From positions 1 to 7,856 of the forward strand of contig CAMKQS010000066.1 of assembly GCA_946414975.1 (NCBI GenBank): DNA of 7,856 nucleotides, written 5' to 3'. The DNA comes from an uncultured Caryophanales bacterium. GTDB taxonomy: Bacteria; Bacillota_I; Bacilli_A; RF39; UBA660. The notes below the pieces were generated by a model. That model was given only the letters and a program-made list of their open reading frames with translations, did no database searches and was not told where the DNA came from. Of this stretch, positions 1-5,554 are shown piece after piece. Each line of letters opens with the position of its first letter. The first letter of the stretch is position 1. Both the position numbers and the translations under genes were made by a program.

Positions 1-69
1 AAAACGAAGATATTTCATATCTCCTACTAAAGTAATCTCACTAAAATCACATAAATTTACATCCTTCAT
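1..69 (-). CDS. N-terminal fragment of an unidentified protein (cut by the window edge)
   Basis: I do not recognise this gene. An open frame on the minus strand runs from ATG at 69-67 to the window edge and gives 23 residues starting MKDVNLCDFSEITLVGD. The ATG has a GAGG about five bases upstream, which supports this start. The same frame stays open further upstream, to a TTG at 129-127, with plausible codons (residues such as YGTIILGTRRIEVY), so the true start may be earlier. However, no ribosome site precedes that TTG, and the extension would run close to the U-run of the cotE terminator. The gene lies 73 nt downstream of cotE on the same strand. It does not look like the start of MutS, which follows cotE in Bacillus subtilis. 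That it is coding at all is an inference from the open frame and the ribosome site. Confidence 0.35.
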   Translation of the reverse strand, partial: MKDVNLCDFSEITLVGDMKYLRF

Positions 70-130
70 ATAAACCTCTATTCTACGTGTACCTAATATA
101 ATAGTACCATAGATAATTTTAAAATACAAG

Positions 131-156
131 AAAAAAAGTATATTACTTTATATACT
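131..156 (-). terminator. Weak rho-independent terminator over the end of cotE
   Basis: On the minus strand a 7-bp stem (arms 150-156 and 137-143, six-base loop) is followed directly by seven U residues (137-131). The hairpin includes the last codons and the stop of cotE. The stem has only one G-C pair, so termination may be partial and some transcription could continue into the fragment at 1-69. Confidence 0.5.
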
Positions 157-676
157 GTTCACTAACATTATCATCTATGTCTTTAAGAGTTTTATCATCA
201 ACATCATCAATAATATCATCCCAAGGATCCTCATCTTCTTCAATTGCAATTTTTACTTTAGTATCACCCACTATCTCAATACCTAATTCTTTTTCTATAT
301 CAAAAACGATCTTATTAGAATCTATATTAACAGATGAACACGAAGGTTGTTTTAATGGTTTTACAATGATATCAGTATCATTACTTAAATCTAAATTTTC
401 CCTAAGCTTTACATTGAACAAATTATTATATTCTATTTTCTTACTAGCAACCATAGTTTTAGAATCATTATCATATGAGTACCATATGTTAACATCATAG
501 CTTCCATTTACACCAACCTTATCATTTGATTTATATCCTTTAAATTGATGATTAATTACCCAACATCCTAAAATAGTAGATGGATTATTATTAACTTCTA
601 AATTATAATTATCTTTAAAATACTTTTTCCCTTTACCAATAATTGCTTTTGTAACTATCTCTTTATATAATGCCAT
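143..676 (-). CDS. cotE: Outer spore coat morphogenetic protein CotE
   Basis: CotE is the mother-cell protein that forms a ring around the forespore and directs assembly of the outer spore coat. The 177-residue product is close to the 181 residues of B. subtilis CotE. It follows the family along its whole length: an N-terminal YKEIVTKAIIGKGKK stretch (residues 4-18), PSTILGCWVINHQF (32-45), the GSYDVNIWYSY block (58-68), DIIVKPLKQPSC (102-113) and IVGDTKVKIAI (135-145). It ends in the family's acidic tail (about 146-171, rich in Asp/Glu with PWDD), the region that in B. subtilis CotE takes part in recruiting other coat proteins. The start at 676 is chosen over the in-frame ATG at 691 because GAGGAG lies seven bases before it and the longer start would translate that site. 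Family assignment is from recognised sequence; function is carried over from the family. Confidence 0.93.
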   Translation of the reverse strand: MALYKEIVTKAIIGKGKKYFKDNYNLEVNNNPSTILGCWVINHQFKGYKSNDKVGVNGSYDVNIWYSYDNDSKTMVASKKIEYNNLFNVKLRENLDLSNDTDIIVKPLKQPSCSSVNIDSNKIVFDIEKELGIEIVGDTKVKIAIEEDEDPWDDIIDDVDDKTLKDIDDNVSEQYIK

Positions 677-683
677 TATATCA

Positions 684-689
684 CTCCTC
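684..689 (-). promoter_or_regulatory. Ribosome binding site of cotE
   Basis: GAGGAG on the minus strand, seven bases before ATG 676. It fixes the start at 676, since the in-frame ATG at 691 lies upstream of it. Confidence 0.8.
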
Positions 690-693
690 ATAT

Positions 694-720
694 TAATATA
701 TGATAAAAAACTAAATTTGT
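694..720 (-). promoter_or_regulatory. Candidate mother-cell (SigK/SigE-type) promoter of cotE
   Basis: Read on the minus strand, CATATATTA (702-694) matches the SigK -10 pattern CATAnnnTA at every fixed base. An AC (720-719) lies 16 bases upstream, as in the SigK -35. B. subtilis cotE is known to be transcribed in the mother cell by SigE and then SigK. The fit to the SigE -35 is poorer. Transcription would begin near 688, leaving a leader of only about 12 bases. In an AT-rich region a chance match is possible; the case rests on the gene identity and the position. Confidence 0.5.
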
Positions 721-732
721 ACCAAGTAATTT

Positions 733-757
733 ATAAGAAAAATCTTATTTTTTTTTT
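733..757 (+). terminator. Terminator-like hairpin in the divergent cotE-rnr spacer
   Basis: ATAAGA (733-738) and TCTTAT (743-748) form a 6-bp stem with an AAAA loop, and an uninterrupted run of ten T (748-757) follows. This has the form of a rho-independent terminator on the plus strand, although the stem is short with one G-C pair. No plus-strand gene lies to its left. It could stop antisense transcripts coming out of cotE, or the T/A tract may instead act as an UP-like element for the rnr promoter, whose -35 is eight bases downstream. Confidence 0.3.
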
Positions 758-765
758 AAAATCAC

Positions 766-794
766 TTTACATTACTTTTTGTTTATTATATATT
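766..794 (+). promoter_or_regulatory. SigA-type promoter of rnr
   Basis: TTTACA (766-771, five of six consensus bases) and TATATT (789-794, five of six) are separated by 17 bases. A ten-T tract lies just upstream (748-757). The predicted start of transcription is near 801, so the leader before the rnr ATG would be only about 12 bases. Confidence 0.6.
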
Positions 795-801
795 AAAGAA
801 A

Positions 802-806
802 AGAGG
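802..806 (+). promoter_or_regulatory. Ribosome binding site of rnr
   Basis: AGAGG six bases before ATG 813. It decides the start against a TTG at 717 that would translate through the promoter. Confidence 0.75.
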
Positions 807-812
807 TATAGT

Positions 813-2960
813 ATGAGTGAAAATAATTTATCAGACCAAGAAATAAGTATTATCGATTTAATAAAAACGAGAAAAAAAAGTATGACATTTAATCAAATTA
901 AAAGCATATTAAAAATTAGGGAAAATGAAAAGCTTAATGAATCATTAAAAAATCTAGAATTAAATAAAGTACTGTATGTAAATGATTATAATGAATACCA
1001 ACTATTCGATAAATGTCAAAATATTAATGTTGGTATTGTGAAAGTAAATAAAAAAGGGAAAATATTTGTCTCTACTAAGAAAGAAAGTATTTACATTGAT
1101 GAAAATGATTTAAATGGTGCGATTAAGGGAGATATTGTCCTTGTCAAGAAAAAAGAAGTAAATAAAGATAATAGTAGTAAAGGAAAAATAAAAAGAATAA
1201 TTGAAAGAGGAAAGAATCAAATAATATTCGATTATATAGATAAAAAATTTGTACCATATAATTGGCCATGTAAAATGGATATAAATGTATTAGAAACTCC
1301 TAATCTCGTAGATGGAACGCGTGTCATTATAGATATATCACTAGAAAAGACTAATAATAAATATAATGGACAAATAGTATCTATACTAGGACATAAAGAC
1401 GATCCAGAAATAGATGTTAAAACAATAATCAGCAATAATGGTATTATAATTGATTTTAAAGAAGAAACAATCAATGAAGCTAATAAAATAAACAGTTATG
1501 TAACTGATAATGAAATTCAAAATAGAATTAAAAATGGTGGATTAGACCTTAGAAATGAAATAATTTTTACAATTGATGGTGACAATACAAAAGATATTGA
1601 TGATGCAGTTAGTATTAAAAAGAAAGAAAATGGAAATTATATATTAGGTGTTCATATTGCAGATGTAAGTTATTATGTTAAAGAAAATTCAAATTTAGAT
1701 ATTGAAGCAAGAATGCGATCAACAAGCATATATCCTTACAATTATGTAATTCCAATGTTACCACATAAATTATCTAATGGTATATGTTCACTAAACCCTA
1801 ATGTAGATCGACTTGCATTATCTTGTATTATGGAAATTGATTTAGAAGGAAATATAATTGATTATAAAATTGTAGATACAATAATTAATTCAAAAATGAA
1901 GATGTCATACAAAAAAATTAATGATATTTTTGATTCAAATATCATGTATGAAGAATATAAACCATATATAAATGATTTAAAAACTATGTTAGAATTATCT
2001 GAAATATTGAATAAAAGAAAAATAAAAAGAGGATATATTAATTTTGGTGATAACGATATTGAATTTGACGATCAAAAAGGAACTCCTATAAGCATCAATA
2101 AAAGAGTTCGTGGAAAAGCAGAAAAAATGATTGAAAACTTTATGCTTGCAGCAAATGAAACAACATCATCGTTTTACTATTTTTTAGGAATGCCGGGAAT
2201 ATATAGAAATCACCCTTGTCCTGATATTGATAGTATTAAATCAATACTAGATTTAATAGGAATCCATATTCATATTTCAAATAATTCTAATACATCTAAG
2301 TCATTACAAAATATAATTAACAAAATAAAGTGTTATGACTCTAGTGATATATATAGAGAATTATTACTTCAATCAATGAAACGTGCCTATTACTCACCAC
2401 AAAACATTGGACACTTTGGACTTGCCCTTGAAAATTACACTCATTTTACATCACCTATTAGAAGATATCCTGACTTAGAAACACATAGAGTTATTAGGAA
2501 GATAAGAGATAACATATTAAATATTGATACAAAGAAACTATATAAAACTCTAACTGATATATGTATAAATTCTAGTTATAAAGAAAGACTTGCTGATAAA
2601 GTTGAAAAAGAAGTTAATCAATATAAAATGGCAGAATATATGGAAAACCATATAAATGAAACATTTACATGTTATATATATTATATAAGTAGTCACGGTA
2701 TAAGTTTAAAAACAGAAAATGGAATTATTGGAAAAATTAATACAAATACTATTGAATCATTAGGATTTAAATACAATGATAATAATAGAACTTATATTAA
2801 CAAGCAAGATAATACTATTTTATATATTGGAGATAAAATAAGTACGACACTAAAATATGCAAATAAAGAACAAAATAAAATTGAATTTGATTACAATAAT
2901 AAAATTAAAGATGAAATTAGTAAAAGAAAAATTAAAACTAAAAAAATTCTATATCGATAA
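813..2960 (+). CDS. rnr: Ribonuclease R (3'-5' exoribonuclease)
   Basis: RNase R degrades structured RNA 3' to 5', including rRNA, mRNA fragments and trans-translation targets, in the cytoplasm. The 715-residue product has the full order of domains: an N-terminal winged-helix region (about 8-65), two cold-shock/OB folds (about 72-112 and 137-190, with the DLNGAIKGDIVLV block at 99-111), the RNB catalytic domain (about 245-560) and a C-terminal S1 domain (about 615-693). The four metal-binding aspartates are in TIDGDNTKDIDDAVSI, at D255, D261, D263 and D264, with the same spacing as D201/207/209/210 of E. coli RNase II. The other signature, YTHFTSPIRRYPDLETHR (542-559), carries the catalytic arginine region. 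The S1 domain is divergent but keeps the HGISLKTENGIIGKI core, and a Lys-rich tail follows. In many Firmicutes rnr sits between secG and smpB; here it stands alone between cotE and a convergent gene. Confidence 0.97.
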   Translation: MSENNLSDQEISIIDLIKTRKKSMTFNQIKSILKIRENEKLNESLKNLELNKVLYVNDYNEYQLFDKCQNINVGIVKVNKKGKIFVSTKKESIYIDENDLNGAIKGDIVLVKKKEVNKDNSSKGKIKRIIERGKNQIIFDYIDKKFVPYNWPCKMDINVLETPNLVDGTRVIIDISLEKTNNKYNGQIVSILGHKDDPEIDVKTIISNNGIIIDFKEETINEANKINSYVTDNEIQNRIKNGGLDLRNEIIFTIDGDNTKDIDDAVSIKKKENGNYILGVHIADVSYYVKENSNLDIEARMRSTSIYPYNYVIPMLPHKLSNGICSLNPNVDRLALSCIMEIDLEGNIIDYKIVDTIINSKMKMSYKKINDIFDSNIMYEEYKPYINDLKTMLELSEILNKRKIKRGYINFGDNDIEFDDQKGTPISINKRVRGKAEKMIENFMLAANETTSSFYYFLGMPGIYRNHPCPDIDSIKSILDLIGIHIHISNNSNTSKSLQNIINKIKCYDSSDIYRELLLQSMKRAYYSPQNIGHFGLALENYTHFTSPIRRYPDLETHRVIRKIRDNILNIDTKKLYKTLTDICINSSYKERLADKVEKEVNQYKMAEYMENHINETFTCYIYYISSHGISLKTENGIIGKINTNTIESLGFKYNDNNRTYINKQDNTILYIGDKISTTLKYANKEQNKIEFDYNNKIKDEISKRKIKTKKILYR

Positions 2961-2975
2961 AGATATAGAATTTTT
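2942..2975. terminator. Bidirectional rho-independent terminator, rnr / zinc-ribbon gene
   Basis: A perfect 14-bp inverted repeat (2942-2955 and 2962-2975) with a six-base loop (2956-2961) that contains most of the rnr stop codon. The outer five pairs give a U-run on the plus strand, continued by ATT, and a six-T run on the minus strand, so it can end both rnr and the convergent gene whose stop lies at 2977-2979. Confidence 0.85.
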
Positions 2976-2976
2976 A

Positions 2977-4500
2977 TTACATATTATAACTATCAAATAA
3001 ATTAATATCATATACTTCAAACAAATTAGATATATCATTTATAAGTTCAGTAAATGCTTTATTATTTTGAGTATTATTTATAATACTATCTGATTCATTA
3101 TCAGAAATTTCATCATATGATACACTATTTTCTTTACTAATACTCTTAATTGTAACATTATCCAATTTTTTTAAATCTAAATTAACACTAACATTTGTCG
3201 AACCTAAATTTAGAGTTAAATTTATTTTTTCTGTATTATTACTATTTACATATTTTAATTTTCCATTAACACTAAGTCCATTATAATTAACGTTCAAATC
3301 ATAATTTTCATTATCTAACCTTAATAGACTAAATGAATATGACTCAGTATCTTTAACATCAACCTTAATTCCTTCAAAATTACATTTTATACCTGAAGTA
3401 TAAATACTAAACTCTATTTGATAGTTGCCATCTACATTAATATCATGTAAAATGCTCTTTAATTCACTTTTTACATCTTCCCTATTAGTATCTAATAATT
3501 TAGATAAATAACTAATAAACTCATCATCAGATGAAAGTACATTTATAAAATCTGTTAATATAGAATTTAAATTACTTGAATTTATTACTAGTTTATTTGC
3601 ATCAACTTTTTTACTTTTTTCATTTACTACTATTATTTCTTTTTCCTTTTTAAAATACTCATCTTTTAGTGATTTCTCTAAAGCATTAATAATAGATTTT
3701 CTTAATAACTTATAATCAGTATTGAAAACATTTTCATATATATCCTCTTCATTTGGAACACTAATATATTTATCATAAATACCATCCATAGATAAATATA
3801 AATCATTATTTCTTAAATGTCCTCCAATATTAAAGGCATTAGAATTTTTATAATTAACTTTTATTAAACTATCAATTGCTTTTGCATTATCATTTTTAGA
3901 ATAATCTATTACTAAATCTAAATTATTAACTATTTTTGATATTTCATTAAAACTTTCATCTGAAGAATCAATTTTAAAATTTATATTTTCACTATAAGCA
4001 GCATTTTTATCCTCAAGCAAATTAGATTTTGATAAATTATTTAATCCTTCAATAAATATATTTTTTGGACTTTGTTTCTTATTAAAGAAATAAAAATATC
4101 CTAAAATAGATAAAATGCCTAAAACAATTACTACCAAAATAATTATTATAATTGGTAATATACTCTTTTTCTTTCTGGGATTTACTTTATTATTATTTGT
4201 AACATTATTAATTCCATTATTCATCATATTTTGATTATTGATATTCTTTTCATTTATACTGCTTATACCAGGCCCAACAAATGGTTGAACACTTCCATTA
4301 TTTTGACTAAAGTCATTATTAATATCAGCATTATTATTAATATCATTAACTGTATCAACTCTATCATAATTATTGTTGTTGCTAAACATATTCATAGTAA
4401 TAGCATCTTGATTATTATCATCCGTTACTACTGGATTTCCACAAGCAGAACAAAATTTATATCCCTCTACTATCTCATTACCACAATTTTTACATTTCAT
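2977..4500 (-). CDS. Zinc-ribbon, Asn-rich linker, single-pass membrane protein of unknown function
   Basis: The 507-residue product has four visible parts. Residues 3-20 form a zinc ribbon with paired cysteines C3/C6 and C17/C20 (CKNCGNEI ... FCSACG). Residues about 29-108 are a low-complexity linker with about 35 % Asn. Residues about 114-139 are one membrane segment, preceded by RKKK, which by the positive-inside rule leaves the zinc ribbon in the cytoplasm. Residues about 141-507 form a large outside domain rich in Ser, Asp, Asn and Lys with alternating hydrophobic patterns that suggest beta strands. This architecture is common in low-GC Firmicutes, but I do not recognise the outside domain, so no function is given. 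The start at 4500 follows a perfect AGGAGG; the in-frame ATG at 4539 would translate that site. It is the second gene after the DUF2229-like gene (55-nt gap, no terminator seen between). Confidence 0.85.
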   Translation of the reverse strand: MKCKNCGNEIVEGYKFCSACGNPVVTDDNNQDAITMNMFSNNNNYDRVDTVNDINNNADINNDFSQNNGSVQPFVGPGISSINEKNINNQNMMNNGINNVTNNNKVNPRKKKSILPIIIIILVVIVLGILSILGYFYFFNKKQSPKNIFIEGLNNLSKSNLLEDKNAAYSENINFKIDSSDESFNEISKIVNNLDLVIDYSKNDNAKAIDSLIKVNYKNSNAFNIGGHLRNNDLYLSMDGIYDKYISVPNEEDIYENVFNTDYKLLRKSIINALEKSLKDEYFKKEKEIIVVNEKSKKVDANKLVINSSNLNSILTDFINVLSSDDEFISYLSKLLDTNREDVKSELKSILHDINVDGNYQIEFSIYTSGIKCNFEGIKVDVKDTESYSFSLLRLDNENYDLNVNYNGLSVNGKLKYVNSNNTEKINLTLNLGSTNVSVNLDLKKLDNVTIKSISKENSVSYDEISDNESDSIINNTQNNKAFTELINDISNLFEVYDINLFDSYNM

Positions 4501-4507
4501 TTTATAT

Positions 4508-4513
4508 CCTCCT
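4508..4513 (-). promoter_or_regulatory. Ribosome binding site of the zinc-ribbon gene
   Basis: Perfect AGGAGG on the minus strand, seven bases before ATG 4500. It is the strongest site in the window and sets the start, placing the zinc ribbon at the very N-terminus. Confidence 0.85.
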
Positions 4514-4522
4514 ACCTTATTC

Positions 4523-4551
4523 ATTTTATCATATTTCAACTATTAGTACAA
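4523..4551 (-). promoter_or_regulatory. Possible weak internal promoter before the zinc-ribbon gene
   Basis: On the minus strand TTGTAC (4551-4546) and TAAAAT (4528-4523) are 17 bases apart. The -35 matches only three of six consensus bases. The gene may simply be co-transcribed with the DUF2229-like gene, since no terminator lies in the 55-nt gap. Confidence 0.28.
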
Positions 4552-4555
4552 TTTA

Positions 4556-5449
4556 TTAACTATAACTTTTTAAAATATCTATAAAACTTTCAATTCTAGT
4601 TTCAATACCATTATTACCATTTACATCATCAATAATAATATTTAAATAAGGTAATTTTAAATTTAATATTAGAAGTTCATTTGCAAGACTATCTAATCCA
4701 CATGGGAAAGTTGATATTAAAATAACGCCATCTATTTTATTCTTACAAATTTCATATGCACCAATCATTTCCTTACTATATTTCCAGTAAATATCTTTAT
4801 AATTTCTTTCACATAATTTAATACATTTATCCGTATCAAACTGATCACAATATATTATTTCAATATCTTCCTTTTTTAACATATTTATAATTGGAATACC
4901 AATTAAATCATCATATGTATTATAACTATGAGATATTATTAATACTTTTTTTCTAGCACTATTTAATTTTTTTATATTTTTTTTAATTGTTTCTTTTTTA
5001 CTCTTTAAATACTTATTGTATGAATTGATATATGAAGAAGATATTATTTTCTTATCAATATTTAAACTTCCAGCTATTTTAAATAACCCTTTTTTTAAAC
5101 TATCTTTATTATTTAAATCTATATTGTAGTCTAAAACTTTAATATTAAAAATATTTTTTATAATATCCCTTGCAGCCAAAAAATTTGTACACGTTTGATT
5201 ATTCGTATAATAATTATCAATTCTTGGAATCAATATATAGTCTACTTTATCTTTTAACTCAAAAACATGCCCAATATAGTTTTTTAATGAAAGACACATC
5301 TCAGATGATGCATACATACTACCTATCTCAATAGTTTTTTTTGATGTTTTACTACTTATAATTACATTAATCCCTAACTCTTTTAAAAAATTAATAATTA
5401 ACTCTGTATCATAATAATAAAATAATGCTCTAGGTATTCCAATACTCAT
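4556..5449 (-). CDS. 2-hydroxyacyl-CoA dehydratase/activase-related protein (DUF2229/COG3581-like), stand-alone
   Basis: The 297-residue product resembles the DUF2229 and dehydratase-D-like parts found in large 'CoA-substrate-specific enzyme activase' proteins. Family-like signatures are IGIPRALFYYY (3-13), SSEMCLSLKNYIGHV (48-62), YILIPRID (71-78), a Cys at 87, HSYNTYDDLIGIPI (174-187), YWKYSKEMIGAY (221-232), STFPCGLDSLANELL (246-260) and IIDDVNGNNGIETRIESFID (272-291). C52, C87 and C250 sit where the family has conserved cysteines and could hold an iron-sulfur cluster; that is inference. The ATPase (BcrAD/BadFG) activase part is absent, and neither an activase nor dehydratase partner genes are in this window, so the substrate is unknown. 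The start at 5449 has GGTGA five bases upstream and gives the family-typical M-x-IGIPRAL; the ATG at 5461 would translate the ribosome site. Confidence 0.83.
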   Translation of the reverse strand: MSIGIPRALFYYYDTELIINFLKELGINVIISSKTSKKTIEIGSMYASSEMCLSLKNYIGHVFELKDKVDYILIPRIDNYYTNNQTCTNFLAARDIIKNIFNIKVLDYNIDLNNKDSLKKGLFKIAGSLNIDKKIISSSYINSYNKYLKSKKETIKKNIKKLNSARKKVLIISHSYNTYDDLIGIPIINMLKKEDIEIIYCDQFDTDKCIKLCERNYKDIYWKYSKEMIGAYEICKNKIDGVILISTFPCGLDSLANELLILNLKLPYLNIIIDDVNGNNGIETRIESFIDILKSYS

Positions 5450-5454
5450 ATAAA

Positions 5455-5459
5455 TCACC
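5455..5459 (-). promoter_or_regulatory. Ribosome binding site of the DUF2229-like gene
   Basis: GGTGA on the minus strand, five bases before ATG 5449. It decides against the in-frame ATG at 5461. The same GGTGA core serves the divergent femX-like gene. Confidence 0.65.
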
Positions 5460-5464
5460 ATTAA

Positions 5465-5494
5465 ATTATATGAATAATAAAAAAATATTTACAA
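5465..5494 (-). promoter_or_regulatory. SigA-type promoter of the DUF2229-like gene
   Basis: On the minus strand TTGTAA (5494-5489) and a perfect TATAAT (5470-5465) are 18 bases apart. Predicted initiation near 5458 would put the 5' end inside the ribosome site, with a leader of about 9 bases, so either the start is slightly upstream or translation is nearly leaderless. Confidence 0.45.
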
Positions 5495-5506
5495 GTAAAA
5501 ATTCTA

Positions 5507-5535
5507 TTTCAATTAATTTTTTTATATGTTATAAT
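5507..5535 (+). promoter_or_regulatory. SigA-type promoter (extended -10) of the femX-like gene
   Basis: TGTTATAAT (5527-5535) is a perfect TATAAT with the extended TGn motif. The -35 (TTTCAA, 5507-5512, 17 bases away) is weak, which an extended -10 can offset. Initiation near 5542 falls after the ATG at 5540, so only the ATG at 5555 can be the start on this transcript. Confidence 0.6.
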
Positions 5536-5545
5536 TATTATGGAT

Positions 5546-5550
5546 GGTGA
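5546..5550 (+). promoter_or_regulatory. Ribosome binding site of the femX-like gene
   Basis: GGTGA four bases before ATG 5555. The spacing is short, but the earlier ATG at 5540 has no ribosome site and precedes the predicted transcription start. Confidence 0.6.
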
Positions 5551-5554
5551 ATTT

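Noticed and set aside
177..500. Plus-strand open frame of 107 codons inside cotE
   Set aside because: It lies antisense within a well-supported CotE gene, has a Ser/Ile-rich composition from reading the complement, and has no ribosome site or family likeness.
717..812. N-terminal extension of RNase R from TTG 717, giving a hydrophobic, membrane-like leader
   Set aside because: It would translate through a good -35/-10 pair (766-794) and the ribosome site. ATG 813 with AGAGG upstream gives the normal RNase R N-terminus.
1232..1474. Minus-strand open frame inside rnr
   Set aside because: It is antisense to the cold-shock domain region of RNase R and has no independent support.
4180..4420. Tandem repeat or CRISPR-like pattern of ATTATT units
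   Set aside because: It is low-complexity coding sequence for Asn runs, with no regular repeat-spacer period.
4231..4584. Plus-strand Ile-rich open frame
   Set aside because: It is the complement of the Asn-rich linker (AAT/AAC codons read as ATT), and so has a false membrane-like look.
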